The notes under the pieces were generated by a model. That model saw only the letters and a list, made by a program, of their open reading frames with translations, ran no database searches and had not been told where the DNA came from. The translations under genes and the position numbers were made by a program. 64,000 nucleotides of DNA from Aeromonas sanarellii (GTDB taxonomy: Bacteria; Pseudomonadota; Gammaproteobacteria; Enterobacterales; Aeromonadaceae). The stretch is from the NCBI RefSeq assembly GCF_000820085.1, contig NZ_CDBN01000015.1, positions 1-64,000 of the forward strand, in the 5' to 3' direction. Shown here piece by piece: positions 17,937 through 33,134 of the stretch (the stretch's first letter is position 1; each line of letters begins with the position of its first letter).

Positions 17937-17952
17937 AGGGACAATAGATCCT

Positions 17953-21432
<3,480 letters not shown>

Positions 21433-21485
21433 GGTCACGCCCTCTCATTGCGCAAGCAGAAATCGTTCAGACAGATCGGCATGGG

Positions 21486-22076
21486 TTATTCGATCCCCAG
21501 GGCGCGGCGCACCGGCTTGAAGCTCTGCCGGTACTCGGGCAGGGGCCCGCGCGAGGCCAAAATGGCGAGGTGCTCGGCGGTGGGATAGCCCTTGTGGCGG
21601 GCGAAGCCGTACTCGGGATGGCGGGCATCCAGCTCGGTCATCTCGGCGTCGCGGGTCACCTTGGCGAGGATGGAGGCGGCGCTGATGGCGGCCACCAGGC
21701 TGTCCCCCTTGACCACGGCGCGGGCCTCCATCGGCAGGGACGGGCAGCGGTTGCCGTCGATAAACACCAGCTCCGGCTGGACGGAGAGCCCCGCCACGGC
21801 GCGCTGCATCGCCAGCATGGTGGCGTGCAGTATGTTGAGTTCGTCGATCTCCGCCGGGCTGGCGCGACCGATGGCCCAGGCCAGGGCCTTCGCCTTGATC
21901 TCGTCATGGAGGGCCAGGCGCTTCTTCTCGGAGAGCTTCTTGGAGTCGGCCAGGCCTTCGATCGGGTTGGCGGGATCCAGGATCACCGCGGCGGTGACCA
22001 CGTCACCCACCAGGGGGCCGCGACCCACCTCGTCCACCCCGGCAATCAGCTTGTCTTGAGGAATATCGATCGTCAT
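21486..22076 (-). CDS. rnhB: Ribonuclease HII
   Basis: Cleaves the RNA strand of RNA-DNA hybrids and removes single ribonucleotides misincorporated in DNA. The first catalytic aspartate and glutamate are in [14 protein letters not shown], a third acidic residue is in [10 protein letters not shown], and the fourth in the [11 protein letters not shown] segment. Length is 196 aa (E. coli 198). The ATG at 22076 is taken, six codons inside the longest frame. It sits 80 bases after lpxB and 53 before dnaE. Confidence 0.96.
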   Translation of the reverse strand: MTIDIPQDKLIAGVDEVGRGPLVGDVVTAAVILDPANPIEGLADSKKLSEKKRLALHDEIKAKALAWAIGRASPAEIDELNILHATMLAMQRAVAGLSVQPELVFIDGNRCPSLPMEARAVVKGDSLVAAISAASILAKVTRDAEMTELDARHPEYGFARHKGYPTAEHLAILASRGPLPEYRQSFKPVRRALGIE

Positions 22077-22156
22077 CTCACAGCCTTGAATCAAAACCGG
22101 CCCCGCAGGGCCAGTATCAGCACAACATCACGCCAAAAGCGCACATTCCAGCCCAA

Positions 22157-23296
22157 CTAGCGGTCAAGCAGCGCCACCACCGCCTCGGCGGCCTTCACGT
22201 CGGCATTGCAGCGGATCTTCTCGTGCAGCTTGGTGAAGGTCGCGATGAGCTCGCTGTTGTCGTGCTCCAGCAGTTTGCTGACCTCTTCCACCAGATTGCA
22301 GGGGGTGCACTCGTGCTGGATGAGTTCGGGCACCAGCATCCTGTCCGCCAGCAGATTGGGCAGGGAGACGTATTCCGTCTTCACCAGCCACTGGGCCAGC
22401 CAGTAGCTGAAGGGTTTGAGCTTGTAGCCCACCACCATGGGTTTCTTCACCAGCATGGCTTCCAGCGCGGCTGTGCCGGAGGCGAGCATCACCACGTCGG
22501 CGGCGATCATGGCCTCGCGGCCCTGGCCGTCCAGCAGCACCATGTCGAGATCCGGCGCCACCTCGGCCTTGATGGCGAGGAACTGCTCGCGCCGCTTCTG
22601 GTTGACCAGGGGCACGATGAAGCCGAGATCCGGGCAGTGCACCGTCAGGTGCTTGCACGCCTCGAGGAAGACCGGCGCCATGAAGGCCACTTCCGCATGC
22701 CGGCTGCCAGGCAGCACCGCCAGCCAGCGGCGGGCGGGATCGATGCCGAGCTCCTTGCGCACGGCGGCCTGATCCGGTACCAGCGGGATGTCGTCCGCCA
22801 TGGTGTGGCCGACGAACCGGCAGGGGGCATCGAAACGGTCGTAGAAGGCTTTCTCGAACGGCAGGAAGGCGAGCACCATGTCGGTGGCGGCCTTGATCTT
22901 GTGAATGCGGCCCTGACGCCAGGCCCAGACCGAGGGGCTGACGTAGTGGACCGTCTTGATACCGGCGCGGCGCAGTTTCAGCTCCACCCCGATATTGAAA
23001 TCCGGCGCATCCACACCGACGAAGATGTCGGGAGGATTGGCAATGAAGTGGCGCAGCAGCTCGCGGCGCACCTGCAGGATGCGGGGCAGACGTCCCAGCA
23101 CCTCGGCGATGCCCATGACGGAGAGCTCCTCCATCTCGAACAGCGCCTTGACGCCCAGGGCCTGCATGCGCGGCCCGGCGATCCCTTCAAACTGCGCGTC
23201 GGGGTAGCGACGCTGCAGCTCGCGCACCAGCCCTGCGGCCAGGATGTCGCCGGAGGTCTCTCCGGCGACGATGCCGATGCGGATGGGCTTAGGCAC
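22157..23296 (-). CDS. lpxB: Lipid-A-disaccharide synthase
   Basis: Peripheral inner-membrane GT-B glycosyltransferase that joins UDP-2,3-diacylglucosamine and lipid X to make the beta-1,6 disaccharide of lipid A. The N-terminal [19 protein letters not shown] loop is the family signature; [18 protein letters not shown] and [10 protein letters not shown] follow. Length is 379 aa (E. coli 382). The start is GTG at 23296: there is no ATG until well inside the protein. This start makes the first 8 bases overlap the end of lpxA, implying translational coupling. Confidence 0.95.
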   Translation of the reverse strand: MPKPIRIGIVAGETSGDILAAGLVRELQRRYPDAQFEGIAGPRMQALGVKALFEMEELSVMGIAEVLGRLPRILQVRRELLRHFIANPPDIFVGVDAPDFNIGVELKLRRAGIKTVHYVSPSVWAWRQGRIHKIKAATDMVLAFLPFEKAFYDRFDAPCRFVGHTMADDIPLVPDQAAVRKELGIDPARRWLAVLPGSRHAEVAFMAPVFLEACKHLTVHCPDLGFIVPLVNQKRREQFLAIKAEVAPDLDMVLLDGQGREAMIAADVVMLASGTAALEAMLVKKPMVVGYKLKPFSYWLAQWLVKTEYVSLPNLLADRMLVPELIQHECTPCNLVEEVSKLLEHDNSELIATFTKLHEKIRCNADVKAAEAVVALLDR

Positions 23297-24080
23297 GGAT
23301 GATCCCGCGCTCGTTGTCCTTGAGGAAATCCACATAAAGCTGGATGGCAGGCTCGGCCTGGGCCATCTCGCTCAGCACCGGCAGCACCTCTTCGATGGTC
23401 TTGCCGGAGCGGAAGATCTCCTTGTAGGCACGCTTGACGGCGGAGATCGCCTCGGCGCTGAAGCCGCGACGACGCAGCCCCTCGGAGTTGACCCCGAACG
23501 GCTTGGCATAGTTGCCGGCCGCCATCACGTAGGGCGGCACGTCCTTGTTCAGGGCGGCGCAGCCACCGACGAAGGCGTGGGAGCCGACGCGACCGAACTG
23601 GTGAATGGCAGACAGACCGCCGAAGATCACGAAGTCACCGATGTGCACGTGGCCCGCCAGGGTGGCGTTGTTGGCGAAGATGCAGTTGTCACCGATGATG
23701 CAGTCGTGGGCCACGTGGACGTTGACCATGAACAGGTTGCCGCTGCCCACCTTGGTCAGGCTCTGATCCTGGGTGGTGCCGCGGTGCACGGTGCAGTTCT
23801 CGCGAAACACGTTGTTGTCGCCAATCTCGAGGAAGGTGCGCTCGCCGGCGTACTTCTTGTCCTGGCAATCCTCACCGATGGAGGTGTGCTGGAAGATCTT
23901 GTTGCCGCGACCTATCCTGGTCGGCCCCTTGATCACCACATGGGAGCTCACCCAGGTGTTGTCGCCGATTTCCACGTCGGCACCGATGACGGTGAAGGGA
24001 CCGATCTCGACCCCTTTGCCGATGACGGCAGACTCATGGACGATGGCGGTGTCGTGGATGATGGCAGTCTGGTCGATCAC
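23289..24080 (-). CDS. lpxA: UDP-N-acetylglucosamine acyltransferase
   Basis: First enzyme of lipid A synthesis, moving an acyl chain from ACP to the 3-OH of UDP-GlcNAc; a trimer of left-handed parallel beta-helices. Hexapeptide repeats fill residues 1-190, with the catalytic histidine expected in the [13 protein letters not shown] segment. The helical C-terminal domain follows. Length is 263 aa (E. coli 262). The GTG at 24080 is chosen: it lies two bases after the fabZ stop, has GAGGTG upstream and matches the family N-terminus (VIDQTAIIH); an ATG eight codons upstream would overlap fabZ. Confidence 0.95.
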   Translation of the reverse strand: MIDQTAIIHDTAIVHESAVIGKGVEIGPFTVIGADVEIGDNTWVSSHVVIKGPTRIGRGNKIFQHTSIGEDCQDKKYAGERTFLEIGDNNVFRENCTVHRGTTQDQSLTKVGSGNLFMVNVHVAHDCIIGDNCIFANNATLAGHVHIGDFVIFGGLSAIHQFGRVGSHAFVGGCAALNKDVPPYVMAAGNYAKPFGVNSEGLRRRGFSAEAISAVKRAYKEIFRSGKTIEEVLPVLSEMAQAEPAIQLYVDFLKDNERGIIRA

Positions 24081-24082
24081 GG

Positions 24083-24544
24083 TTACACCTCGCGTTTGGC
24101 GCACATCAGTTCGGCGGTACAGACCACTTCACCGTCGACGGTGGCGACACCGGTGAACTTGGCAATGCCGCGGCGCTCCTTCAGAAACTCTACGTCCAGC
24201 ACCAGCTGATCGCCAGGGCCGACCGGGCGCTTGAAGCGGGCGTTGTCGATGGAGGCGAAATAGTAGAGCTCGTTGGGGGACGGCTTGCCCACCATGGTAA
24301 AGGCCAGGATACCGGTCGCCTGGGCCATGGCCTCCAGGATCAGCACGCCGGGGAACACCGGCTTGGCCGGGAAGTGGCCCTGGAAGATCGGCTCGTTGAA
24401 CGAGACGTTCTTGATGGCGCGCAGGGTCTTGCGCTCATCGCTGATCTCGTAGTTTTCCACCTTGTCCACCATCAGGAAGGGATAACGGTGGGGCAGCAGA
24501 TCCATGATTTCCTGGATGCCCAGGCTCTTCTTTTCAGTAGTCAA
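24083..24544 (-). CDS. fabZ: 3-hydroxyacyl-[ACP] dehydratase FabZ
   Basis: Hot-dog-fold dehydratase that converts 3-hydroxyacyl-ACP to trans-2-enoyl-ACP in fatty acid elongation. It shares 3-hydroxymyristoyl-ACP with LpxA and LpxD, so its placement here couples fatty acid and lipid A flux. The catalytic histidine is in [20 protein letters not shown], and the catalytic glutamate is the one in that last helix. Length is 153 aa. The start is TTG at 24544, as in E. coli fabZ; the first ATG is at residue 14 and would remove conserved sequence. Confidence 0.95.
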   Translation of the reverse strand: MTTEKKSLGIQEIMDLLPHRYPFLMVDKVENYEISDERKTLRAIKNVSFNEPIFQGHFPAKPVFPGVLILEAMAQATGILAFTMVGKPSPNELYYFASIDNARFKRPVGPGDQLVLDVEFLKERRGIAKFTGVATVDGEVVCTAELMCAKREV

Positions 24545-24568
24545 AACAGTACCCTATACCAATCGTGA

Positions 24569-25588
24569 TTATTCTTGATCCAGCTTTTTCTCAAGTCGGC
24601 TCAACCGCTTGTGCATCTCTTCGATACGCATCACCCGGGCGGCGGTCTTGCGCCACTCTTTATTGGTTTGCAGGGGGATGCCGGAAGAGTAGATACCGGG
24701 CTCCGTGATGGGTCGCATCACCATGGCCATGCCGGTGACGGTGGCCTGGTCGCAGATCTCCATGTGCCCGTTGAAGACGGAGGCGCCGCCAATGATACAG
24801 TATTTGCCGACCTTGAGACTACCGGCCATCACGGTGGAGCCCGCCACGGCGGTGCCGTAGCCGATCTCGACGTTGTGGGCGATCTGGCACTGGTTGTCGA
24901 TGATGACGTTGTCGGCGATGCGGGTATCTTCCAGCGCACCGCGGTCGATGGTGGTGCAGGCACCGATCTCGACCCGGTTGCCTATGGTCACGCCACCGAG
25001 CTGGGGGATCTTGATCCACTCGCCACGCTCGTTGGCATAACCGAAACCGTCGGCCCCGATCACGGTCCCGGCTTGCACCAGACAGTCCGTGCCCAGGGTC
25101 ACGTTGTGATAGAGGGTGACGTTGGCCCACAACCGGGAGCGTGCTCCCAGTCGGGTGTTCTGGCCAACGAAACAGCCAGGACCGATGCGGACATCATCCC
25201 CCAGCACCACGCCGGATTCGATGACCGCATTGGCGCCGATGGCCACTCTCTCGCCCAGTTGCACGTCCGCCGCGATGACGGCGCTCGGATGGATATCCAT
25301 GGCCGGCTGCGGCGTGGTGTCCAGCAGTTGGGCTACCCGGGCAAAGCCCACGTAGGGGTCCTTGAGCACCAGGGCATTGGTGGGACAAAACGGCAGGTCC
25401 GCTTCGGTGATGAGCACGGCGGTCGCCTTGCTCTGCTCCAGGAAATGCCGGTACTTCTTGTTGGACAGGAAGGCGATCTCCCCCTCCCCGGCTTTTTCCA
25501 GTGTCGCGACCTTGCGAATTTCCCGGGTCCCATCCCCATGGACCTCGGCCCCCAGTTGCTGGGCCAGCTGTGCGAGAGTGAATGCCAT
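24569..25588 (-). CDS. lpxD: UDP-3-O-(3-hydroxyacyl)glucosamine N-acyltransferase
   Basis: Third step of lipid A synthesis, adding the N-linked 3-hydroxyacyl chain. An N-terminal uridine-binding domain (about 1-100) precedes a long left-handed beta-helix of hexapeptide repeats; the catalytic histidine should be that in [14 protein letters not shown]-terminal helix packs on the trimer. Length is 339 aa (E. coli 341). TTG at 25591 directly abuts ATG 25588; the ATG is used. The gap to the skp stop is only 3 bases. Confidence 0.96.
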   Translation of the reverse strand: MAFTLAQLAQQLGAEVHGDGTREIRKVATLEKAGEGEIAFLSNKKYRHFLEQSKATAVLITEADLPFCPTNALVLKDPYVGFARVAQLLDTTPQPAMDIHPSAVIAADVQLGERVAIGANAVIESGVVLGDDVRIGPGCFVGQNTRLGARSRLWANVTLYHNVTLGTDCLVQAGTVIGADGFGYANERGEWIKIPQLGGVTIGNRVEIGACTTIDRGALEDTRIADNVIIDNQCQIAHNVEIGYGTAVAGSTVMAGSLKVGKYCIIGGASVFNGHMEICDQATVTGMAMVMRPITEPGIYSSGIPLQTNKEWRKTAARVMRIEEMHKRLSRLEKKLDQE

Positions 25589-25591
25589 CAA

Positions 25592-26104
25592 TTAGTTGCT
25601 CTTGCTAACCTGAGAGATAACCTGGCCGGAGATGTCCAGCTTGCTGGCGGCATAGGGCGCGGCGTTGCGCTCCAGCACCAGATCGTAGCCATTGCTCTTG
25701 GCGATGGCATCGATGGCAGCCTGTACCTTGGTCAGGATCTTGTTGCGCTCTTCCGCCTGACGACGGCCGTTGTCCTGCTCGAACGCCTGACGCTTCTGGT
25801 TGAACTCCATCTGCAGCTTGGCCAGCTTCTCCTGGCTCTGCTTCTTCTGCTCGGCGCTCATGAAGGCTTCGTCCTTCTTGAACTTCTCGACCAGCGCCTG
25901 ACCATCGGATTCCAGCTTCTGCAGCTCGCGCATGCGCGGCTCGAATTCACCTTTCAGCTTCTTGGCAACGGCTTCACGCTGGGGCAGCTTCTGGAAGACT
26001 TCGCCCATGTCGACCACGGCAATCTTGGTCTCAGCCCAGGCGGAGCCCATGCCGGCAGCCATCAGTGCAAAACTCAAACCAGCTACTTTCAACGCTTTAT
26101 TCAC
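25592..26104 (-). CDS. skp: Periplasmic chaperone Skp/OmpH
   Basis: Trimeric periplasmic chaperone that holds unfolded outer-membrane proteins on their way to BamA, encoded just upstream. Residues 1-24 are a signal peptide ending in GSAWA, and the mature protein starts ETKIAVVDMGEVF. The remainder is mostly charged helix (the tentacle arms), rich in Lys, Glu and Gln. Length is 170 aa, close to E. coli Skp (161). The start is GTG at 26104 with GGAG five bases before it; the longer upstream frame lacks a signal peptide. Confidence 0.94.
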   Translation of the reverse strand: MNKALKVAGLSFALMAAGMGSAWAETKIAVVDMGEVFQKLPQREAVAKKLKGEFEPRMRELQKLESDGQALVEKFKKDEAFMSAEQKKQSQEKLAKLQMEFNQKRQAFEQDNGRRQAEERNKILTKVQAAIDAIAKSNGYDLVLERNAAPYAASKLDISGQVISQVSKSN

Positions 26105-26252
26105 ACTTACTCCTTGGTCCCTCGGTCGAGGGCTACCTGATTTACCTGATTGTGCAAGCGATCCACAAGACCGTCTTGTTACCTGGTGAGGCACGCACAC
26201 CGCGCGACCCATCATGCTTCTCCCCCGCCGCAGCGGGGGTCGTCCGACCCGA

Positions 26253-28676
26253 TTAGAAGGTACGGCCGATGTTGAAGGAGAAGACTTCGGTGTCGTCCCC
26301 TTCGTATTTCTTGATCGGTTTCGCCAGCACGAACACCAGGGGCCCCATGGGAGAGAGCCACTGCAGCGACAGACCGGTCGACACCCGGATGTTGGTGGGG
26401 TCGGAGTAGTCCATCAGATAGTTGCAGCCGCTGAAGCAACGGTTCTGGTACTGGCCATATTCGAAGGTGGTGTCCCACACGGTACCCGCATCGACGAAGA
26501 AGCTGGTCCGCAGCTGGGGCTGGTAGCTTTCCGAGGCGAACGGCGTCGGCACTATCATCTCGAGGGACGCCACCGCCAGGGCATTGCCGCCCACCGAGCT
26601 GTCAGTGCCCTGGATGACGTCGTTGCCGCCCAGGTTGTAGTAATAGAGCGCCTTCGGACCCACGGTGTTGCTCTTGAAGCCGCGCAGGGTGTCGAAGCCA
26701 CCGGCATAGTAGTTCTCGAAGAACGGCAGCACATGGTCGTAGTCGCCGTTGCTGCCGTAGCCGTTGCCATAGGAGGCGCGGGCCTTGGCCAGCATCACCC
26801 ACTGGTGATCCGCATCGAACGGGAAGTAGTGGGAGTCTTCGGCGTTGAGCTTGAAGTACTGCAGATCCATGCCAGGTACCGTCACCTTGGCGTTCACCCG
26901 CTGACGGTCACCGGCGGTCGGGAACTGGCCCTTGTTGAGGGTGGAACGGGTCCAGCCGGCGGTGACGTCGACGGTGTTGAACACCATGCGGTTGTCGCCG
27001 TCCAGGTTGGCCTGATAGACCTTCCAGAACTCATCCACCTGCACATAGGGGTTGGGCTGGGAGAGCTTGTTGTTCTCGTAGCCCAGGCTGAAGTCGAGAC
27101 GGTTGTTCTCGTTGACCGGGAAGCCGCTGGAGAGACGGAAGCCGATGGTGGTGTTCTCGTAGTCGACGATGTTGGCATCGGCCGCGCTGAACTTGTTGTA
27201 GTAGAGACGGCCGCCCAGGCTGACCCCATCGACGGTGAAGTAGGGATCGTTGTAGCTCAGATCGATGTTCTTCGAGTAGTCGTTGGTGCTGGCGTTGATG
27301 CCGATCTTCTTGCCGGTCCCCATGAAGTTGTCCTGCTGCAGACCCGCCTGCAGGCTCAGACCCGATTCGGTGCCATAGCCGATACCGGCGTTGATGGACC
27401 CCGCGGGCTGCTCCTTCACCTTGAAGTCGAGATCGACCTGGTCGTCGCTGCCGGGCACCCGCTTGGTATCCACTTCTGCGGTTTCGAAGAAGCCGAGGCG
27501 GTTGAGACGGGTCTTGGACTGCTCGACGTTGTCGGAGGAGAGCCAGGTGCCCTCCATCTGGCGCATCTCGCGACGCAGCACTTCGTCCTTGGTGGTGACA
27601 TTGCCGCTGAAGTTGATGTTGCGCACGTAGACCCGGGGGCCCGGCTCCACGTTGACGATGAGCTCGACTTCCTTGGTCTCGTCATTGATCTGGGGGAAGG
27701 TGACGACTTTGGGATAGGCGTAGCCGTAACGGCCGAGGAACTTGGAGAGCACCTCTTCGGTGTGGGTCACCTGGCTCGCGGAATAGACGCTGCCGGCCTC
27801 GATGGGGATCAGCCCCTTCATCTCGCCGCCGCGATCGATGAGGTCGCCCTTGAGCTGGACGCCTGAGACCTTGTACTGGTCCCCTTCCTTGATGTTGAGG
27901 GTGACGTAGACCCCCTTCTTGTCCGGGGTCATGGAGACCTGGGTGGACTCCTGGGCGAAGCGGATGTAGCCGCGGTCCATGTAGTAGGAGCGCAGCACTT
28001 CGATGTCGCCGGCCAGCTTCTGCTTCTGATAGCGCTGATCGCCGGTGAAGTTCCACCAGGGCACGTCGTCCTTGAGGGAGAGCTGGGCCAGCAGCTTCTC
28101 TTCCGGGAACACCTGGTTGCCGACGATGTTGATCTGCTGGATCTTCGCCGCTTCCCCTTCCACGAAGGTGAACTTGAGGTCGACCCGGTTGCGCGGCAGC
28201 GGAGTGACGATGGCCTTGACCTTGGCGGAGTACTTGCCCACGCCGTAGTAGAAATCTTCCAGTCCCTTCTCGAGGGAGCTCAGCACGGTGCGATCCAGGG
28301 GATCACCGACCCGGATGCCGGAGGACTCCAGGCTCTGGGTCAGCTGCTCCTCCTTGATGTCCTTGTTACCGGAGAACTCGATGCTGGAGATGGTCGGGCG
28401 TTCCTTCACCACAACCTGCAGCACCTGGCCGTCACGATAGACCTTGACGTCCTCGAAGTTGCCGGAGGCATAGAGCTTCTTGATGGCGTTCGCCAGGGCC
28501 ACGGAGTCGACGGAGTCACCGACCCGCACCGGCAGATTCAACAGGGCGGCACCCAGGGTCACCCGCTGCAGACCCTCGACCTGAATGTCTTGCACCACAA
28601 AAGAGGCCGGGGCAGCCTGAGCCAGGAAGCTGGCCCCCAGCAGGCAACTCAACACCAATGCTTTTTTAACAGCCAT
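26253..28676 (-). CDS. bamA: Outer-membrane protein assembly factor BamA
   Basis: Essential core of the BAM complex, which inserts beta-barrel proteins into the outer membrane. The signal peptide ([21 protein letters not shown]) is followed by five POTRA domains to about residue 420, then a 16-strand barrel ending in the aromatic C-terminal signature (FNIGRTF). The VRGF-equivalent loop 6 motif appears as [12 protein letters not shown]. Length is 807 aa (E. coli 810). The ATG at 28676 is selected because it begins the signal peptide. It is 34 bases from rseP and 148 from skp. Confidence 0.97.
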   Translation of the reverse strand: MAVKKALVLSCLLGASFLAQAAPASFVVQDIQVEGLQRVTLGAALLNLPVRVGDSVDSVALANAIKKLYASGNFEDVKVYRDGQVLQVVVKERPTISSIEFSGNKDIKEEQLTQSLESSGIRVGDPLDRTVLSSLEKGLEDFYYGVGKYSAKVKAIVTPLPRNRVDLKFTFVEGEAAKIQQINIVGNQVFPEEKLLAQLSLKDDVPWWNFTGDQRYQKQKLAGDIEVLRSYYMDRGYIRFAQESTQVSMTPDKKGVYVTLNIKEGDQYKVSGVQLKGDLIDRGGEMKGLIPIEAGSVYSASQVTHTEEVLSKFLGRYGYAYPKVVTFPQINDETKEVELIVNVEPGPRVYVRNINFSGNVTTKDEVLRREMRQMEGTWLSSDNVEQSKTRLNRLGFFETAEVDTKRVPGSDDQVDLDFKVKEQPAGSINAGIGYGTESGLSLQAGLQQDNFMGTGKKIGINASTNDYSKNIDLSYNDPYFTVDGVSLGGRLYYNKFSAADANIVDYENTTIGFRLSSGFPVNENNRLDFSLGYENNKLSQPNPYVQVDEFWKVYQANLDGDNRMVFNTVDVTAGWTRSTLNKGQFPTAGDRQRVNAKVTVPGMDLQYFKLNAEDSHYFPFDADHQWVMLAKARASYGNGYGSNGDYDHVLPFFENYYAGGFDTLRGFKSNTVGPKALYYYNLGGNDVIQGTDSSVGGNALAVASLEMIVPTPFASESYQPQLRTSFFVDAGTVWDTTFEYGQYQNRCFSGCNYLMDYSDPTNIRVSTGLSLQWLSPMGPLVFVLAKPIKKYEGDDTEVFSFNIGRTF

Positions 28677-28710
28677 TTTGTTCTTATGTGTCCTTGTTGA
28701 TGCTCTGGCC

Positions 28711-30063
28711 TCAGAGGCGAGCGAAATCATTAAACAGCGCAATGCCCATCAGTAACATCAGAATGGCGGCGCCTATCCTGAACCCAACTTCCTGAATTTT
28801 TTCCGGTACCGGCTTGCCGGTGATCGCCTCGATGAGGAAATAGACCAGGTGGCCACCATCGAGAACCGGCAGGGGGAACAGATTGATGATCCCCAGGTTG
28901 ACGCTGATGAGCGCCAGGAACCCCAGGAAATAGACCAACCCGTAATCGGCGCTGCTGCCGGCCCCCTTGGCGATGGAGATGGGGCCGCTCAGATTGTCCA
29001 GGGAGACGATGCCACCGATCAGCTTGCCAATCATGTCGAAGGTCAGGGTGATCAGGCTCCAGGTCTTCTGGACCCCATGCCACAGGGCTTGCAAAGGCCC
29101 ATACTGTAACAGAGTTCGATACTCATCCGGTAATGGAACCAGTTGCGGCGACAGGCCGACGAAACCGACCAGCTGGCCTCTCACCTTCTTCACATCCGGG
29201 GTCAGGGTCAGGGTCAGATCGCTGCCCGCCCGCTCCACCGTCACCTGCAGTGGCTGCTCCGGGGATTGCTGCACCCGCTCGACAAACTGGGCCCATTCGG
29301 TGATGGCTTGGCCATCGACGCCCTTGATGCGATCCCCAACCAGCAGGCCGGCCTTCTCGCTGGCGCTCGATGGCACCACGGCCTCGACCACGGGCAGCAC
29401 CTTGCCGCCCAGCGGCACTATCCCCAGGCTGCCGATGGGGGACTCCTTGTCCGGATCGAACTGCCAGCCGGCGAGCTGCAGCGTCTTGTCCACCGCATAG
29501 CTGGTGTGGGCCGCCTTGAGCTTGAGCTGGACCGAATCGTCCCCCAGGTGGCTGATGAGGGCATAGGTCACGCTTTCCCAGTCACCTGTCTCCTCGCCAC
29601 CGACGCCGACTATCTCCATGCCCGGTTCGATGCCGGCCTGGGCGACGATGGAGGCGGGGCGCACCTCGCCCACCACAGGTTTGACGCTCGGGACGCCGAT
29701 CATGAACATCAGCCAGAAGGCGAACAGGGCAAACACGAAGTTGGCCATGGGGCCGGCCGCGACGATGGCCATCCGTGCCCAGACGCTCTTGTGGTTGAAG
29801 GCGTACTGCTCCTCACCCGGCTTGAGATCGTCGACCCGGCCGTCCAGCATCTTGACGTAGCCACCCAGGGGAATGAGCGCCAGCACGTATTCGGTGCCAT
29901 CCTTGCCGAGCCGGCGCCAGATCGCCTTGCCAAAGCCGATGGAGAAACGCTCCACCTTGACGCCACAGCGACGGGCGACCCAGAAGTGGCCGAATTCATG
30001 GACCGCTACCAGGAGCCCGAGGGCGACGATGAAGGCGCCTATGTTCCACAGCAGGGTTCCCAT
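28711..30063 (-). CDS. rseP: Site-2 intramembrane protease RseP
   Basis: Inner-membrane zinc metalloprotease that makes the second cut in anti-sigma factor RseA, releasing sigma-E when outer-membrane protein folding fails; it also clears signal peptides. HEFGH at residues 22-26 lies within the first helix, and the distal aspartate is in LPVLDGGHL. Two PDZ domains lie between (about 115-310). Length is 450 aa, the same as in E. coli. It sits next to bamA, whose failure it helps report. Confidence 0.96.
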   Translation of the reverse strand: MGTLLWNIGAFIVALGLLVAVHEFGHFWVARRCGVKVERFSIGFGKAIWRRLGKDGTEYVLALIPLGGYVKMLDGRVDDLKPGEEQYAFNHKSVWARMAIVAAGPMANFVFALFAFWLMFMIGVPSVKPVVGEVRPASIVAQAGIEPGMEIVGVGGEETGDWESVTYALISHLGDDSVQLKLKAAHTSYAVDKTLQLAGWQFDPDKESPIGSLGIVPLGGKVLPVVEAVVPSSASEKAGLLVGDRIKGVDGQAITEWAQFVERVQQSPEQPLQVTVERAGSDLTLTLTPDVKKVRGQLVGFVGLSPQLVPLPDEYRTLLQYGPLQALWHGVQKTWSLITLTFDMIGKLIGGIVSLDNLSGPISIAKGAGSSADYGLVYFLGFLALISVNLGIINLFPLPVLDGGHLVYFLIEAITGKPVPEKIQEVGFRIGAAILMLLMGIALFNDFARL

Positions 30064-30136
30064 CAGCCACGCACCTCGAGGTCATGACCAGTCCTGCGCA
30101 GAGCATGGAGAGAGGCACCTGGCCACCACAGTCCGT

Positions 30137-31333
30137 TCATACGGCAAGCTCCTTTATCAGTTGCTGGGCACGGACACGGGCCGCACCATCCAGGGCAATG
30201 AGATCCTCCAGGGAGCCTGCGGCACTCGTGCCCAGCGCGCTCATGACGGATTCGTTGACTCTGGCAATATCCATAAATCCAATCCGCTCTGCAAGAAAAG
30301 CCGCGACGGCCTCCTCGTTGGCGGCATTGAGGGAGGTAGTAGCCCCCTGCCCCTGCTGGCAGGCAGCGATGGCCAGCCGCAAGCAAGGATAGCGCTCGTA
30401 GTCGGGGCGAATGAAGCTGAACTCTCCGACACTGAAGAAATCCAAAGGTTCCACACTGGACTCGATGCGAGCCGGATAAGCCAAGGCGTGGGCGATGGGG
30501 GTGCACATGTCGGGGTTGCCGAGCTGGGCCAGCACGGAGCCGTCTTTGTACTGCACCATGGAGTGGATGACCGACTGGGGGTGGATCACCACCTGGATCT
30601 GCTCGGGCGCCGCGTTGAACAGCCAGCGCGCCTCTATGTACTCCAGCCCCTTGTTGATCATGGTGGCGGAGTCCACCGAGATCTTGGCCCCCATGGACCA
30701 GTTAGGATGGGCCACCGCCTGGGCAGGGGTGACCTTGGCCAGCTCGCCGATCTCCGTGTAGCGGAACGGACCGCCCGAGCCGGTCAACAGTATCTTGCTG
30801 ATGCCAGCCGCGGCCAGATCGCAGAAGCCCGGCTGGCGCTGGATGGCCTCGGGCAGGCACTGGAAGATGGCGTTGTGTTCGCTGTCGATGGGCAGCAGCT
30901 CGGCGCCGTGCTGGCGCACCGCCTCCATGAAGAAGGCGCCCGACATGACCAGCGCCTCCTTGTTGGCCAGCAGGATGCGCTTGCCGGCCCGCACCGCGGC
31001 CATGGTGGGCGCCAGACCCGCCGCGCCGACGATGGCCGCCATCACGCTGTGGGCCTCGGGGTGGGACGCCACCTCGCACAGGGCCGCCTGGCCACTGAGC
31101 ACCCGGGTCGCAGAGCCATGGGCCTTGAGCCTGCCCGCCAGATCGCTGGCTGCGCCTTCGTCCACCATGACGGCGAAGCGGGGAGAGAATTCGAGGCAGT
31201 CGCGCAGCATGGCCTCCACGCTGCGAGCCGCCGTCAGCGCCAGCACCTGCCAGCGCCCAGGATTGTGCCGCAGTACCTTGAGGGTGCTCTGACCGATGGA
31301 GCCGGACGCTCCCAGGATCACCAGGTTATGCAT
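30137..31333 (-). CDS. dxr: 1-deoxy-D-xylulose 5-phosphate reductoisomerase
   Basis: Second enzyme of the MEP pathway: rearranges and reduces DXP to MEP using NADPH. The nucleotide-binding [11 protein letters not shown] is near the N-terminus; the NKEALVMSG and metal-binding [10 protein letters not shown] motifs and the GSGGPF loop are intact, as is the [20 protein letters not shown] region. Length is 398 aa (E. coli 398). TTG at 31336 abuts ATG 31333; the ATG, with CAGGAG upstream, is used. It feeds isopentenyl diphosphate to UppS, encoded two genes upstream. Confidence 0.97.
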   Translation of the reverse strand: MHNLVILGASGSIGQSTLKVLRHNPGRWQVLALTAARSVEAMLRDCLEFSPRFAVMVDEGAASDLAGRLKAHGSATRVLSGQAALCEVASHPEAHSVMAAIVGAAGLAPTMAAVRAGKRILLANKEALVMSGAFFMEAVRQHGAELLPIDSEHNAIFQCLPEAIQRQPGFCDLAAAGISKILLTGSGGPFRYTEIGELAKVTPAQAVAHPNWSMGAKISVDSATMINKGLEYIEARWLFNAAPEQIQVVIHPQSVIHSMVQYKDGSVLAQLGNPDMCTPIAHALAYPARIESSVEPLDFFSVGEFSFIRPDYERYPCLRLAIAACQQGQGATTSLNAANEEAVAAFLAERIGFMDIARVNESVMSALGTSAAGSLEDLIALDGAARVRAQQLIKELAV

Positions 31334-31400
31334 CAAGACTCCTGAATGGGTAACAGACTGATGGAGCGGGACGCTCCCGGGATCATCAGCGCGCGGGGCA

Positions 31401-32258
31401 TCAAAACTCCTGACCGAGCAACAGGTAGCTGAGCAGGAACACGGGCAGGGCCGCCGTCAGGCTGTCGATGCGATCGAGGATGCCGCCGTGGCCCGGCAGC
31501 AGGGTGCCGGAATCCTTGATGCCCGCTTCACGCTTGAACATGCTCTCGGTGAGATCGCCGAGTACGGAGGCGAGCACCGCCAGCAGGGAGCAGATCAGCA
31601 CGGCCGCCATCTTGGCCGGCACGAAGCCCATGAACCAGGTGACGCCGATGGCCAGAAGGCTCGCGGTGAACAGGCCGCCCAGCATGCCCTCTATGGTCTT
31701 GCCCGGGCTGACGGCCGGCGCCAGCTTGTGTTTGCCGAACGCCTTGCCGAAAAAATATGCGCCAGAATCTGCCGCCCAGACCAGTCCCATCACGAACAGC
31801 AGTATCCAGGCCCCCATCATGGGGTCGTGGTAGAAGTTGTAGCCCCGGATGGCCACCAGGGACCAGAAGAAGGGCACCAGGGTCACCAGGCCGAACAGGG
31901 ACTTGAGCCAGACGGACTCTCGCCACAGCTTGGCGCTCTGCGGGTAGCGCAGCACCAGCAGCAGCCCCAGCAGCCACCAGCTGACCGCGGTCCAGAGCAC
32001 GCCCATCACCAGTGGGTGCAGTTGAGGGATCCAGAGCTGCTCTACCGGCACCCAGAACAGGCTGGCCCCCAGCAGCAGACAGAACACCACCGGCAGCCAT
32101 TGCTGCGGCTGGGCGGTCACGAAGGCGCTCCACTCGCGGCTGGCCAGCAGAAAGACCAGGGCGGCGAGCAGGGCAAAGAATTTCAATGGCAGGAAAAACA
32201 GCGCCCCCAACACCAGGGGCACTAACAGTAATGCGGTAATAATTCGTTGTTTTAGCAA
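31401..32258 (-). CDS. cdsA: Phosphatidate cytidylyltransferase (CDP-diglyceride synthase)
   Basis: Integral membrane enzyme that makes CDP-diacylglycerol from phosphatidate and CTP, the branch point for all phospholipids. The C-terminal signature region ([20 protein letters not shown] then [13 protein letters not shown]) is intact, as is [19 protein letters not shown]. It has about eight membrane segments in 285 aa (E. coli 285). The start is TTG at 32258, like E. coli cdsA; no ATG is available near the conserved [13 protein letters not shown]-terminus. Confidence 0.95.
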   Translation of the reverse strand: MLKQRIITALLLVPLVLGALFFLPLKFFALLAALVFLLASREWSAFVTAQPQQWLPVVFCLLLGASLFWVPVEQLWIPQLHPLVMGVLWTAVSWWLLGLLLVLRYPQSAKLWRESVWLKSLFGLVTLVPFFWSLVAIRGYNFYHDPMMGAWILLFVMGLVWAADSGAYFFGKAFGKHKLAPAVSPGKTIEGMLGGLFTASLLAIGVTWFMGFVPAKMAAVLICSLLAVLASVLGDLTESMFKREAGIKDSGTLLPGHGGILDRIDSLTAALPVFLLSYLLLGQEF

Positions 32259-32285
32259 AAGAAACCTCTCTCTTGGGAGCGGGGT

Positions 32286-33062
32286 TTAGCCGGTCTGTTG
32301 CGCGGCGATCAGTTCCCGGATCTGTTCGCCCGTACAGCCGAAGCGACGCTCGCGAGCAACGAAGGAGGCAACCGCCCCACTGAACTCGGCCTCGTCGAAA
32401 TCGGGCCACAGGACCGGGGTAAAATAGAGTTCAGCATAGGCAAGCTGCCACAGCACGAAGTTGCTGATGCGATGGTCCCCGCCGGTGCGGATCAGCAGAT
32501 CCACCGGCGGCAGGTCGGCCATGCAGACCTCGCGCGCCAGCGCGGCCTCATCGACCGCCTCGGCATCCAGCTCGCCGGCGGCCACGGCACGGGCCAGCTT
32601 GCGGGCCGCCTGGGCGATGTCCCACTGGCCGCCATAGTTGGCGGCGATGTTGAGGGTCATCCCCCGGTTGTTGGCGGTCAGGGCCTCGGCCTTGGCGATC
32701 CTGGCCTGCAGCCGCTCGCTGAAGCGGGCGGTATCGCCAATGACCTTGAGACGGATGCCGTTGCTGTGCAGCTTGCTCACCTCACGCCCCAACACCGTCA
32801 TGAAGAGCTCCATGAGCGCATTGACCTCCCCCTCGGGGCGGCGCCAGTTTTCACTGGAGAACGCAAACAGGGTCAGCGCCTCCATCTTGGCACGGGCGGC
32901 AAAGGAGACGGCCTCACGCACGGATTTCACGCCCGCCTTGTGGCCAGAGACCCGCATCTTGCCACGGTTCTGAGCCCAGCGACCGTTGCCATCCATGATG
33001 ATGGCGACGTGACGGGGCAAGGACGAGCTGGCGCTATCGCCCAGCGCTGCCAAAAGCGACAT
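32286..33062 (-). CDS. uppS: Undecaprenyl diphosphate synthase
   Basis: Cis-prenyltransferase that extends farnesyl diphosphate with eight isopentenyl units to the C55 lipid carrier for peptidoglycan and O-antigen. The IMDGNGRWA motif holds the catalytic aspartate at residue 24, and [11 protein letters not shown] is intact. The second pyrophosphate/metal motif reads [11 protein letters not shown], where E. coli has RTGGEHRISNF: an Asp for Glu change at residue 196. Length is 258 aa (E. coli 253). The ATG at 33062 is used. Confidence 0.95.
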   Translation of the reverse strand: MSLLAALGDSASSSLPRHVAIIMDGNGRWAQNRGKMRVSGHKAGVKSVREAVSFAARAKMEALTLFAFSSENWRRPEGEVNALMELFMTVLGREVSKLHSNGIRLKVIGDTARFSERLQARIAKAEALTANNRGMTLNIAANYGGQWDIAQAARKLARAVAAGELDAEAVDEAALAREVCMADLPPVDLLIRTGGDHRISNFVLWQLAYAELYFTPVLWPDFDEAEFSGAVASFVARERRFGCTGEQIRELIAAQQTG

Positions 33063-33080
33063 TCATTTCTCCCACAAAGA

Positions 33081-33113
33081 CAAAAGCGCCGTGCAGGGGC
33101 ACTACACGGCGCT
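33081..33113 (-). terminator. Hairpin terminator between frr and uppS
   Basis: A perfect 9-bp stem (33085-33093 with 33105-33113) followed on the minus strand by TTTTGTCTTTG. It may end the rpsB-frr segment or attenuate read-through into uppS. Confidence 0.75.
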
Positions 33114-33134
33114 CGTAATATACCTGTCGGAGGC

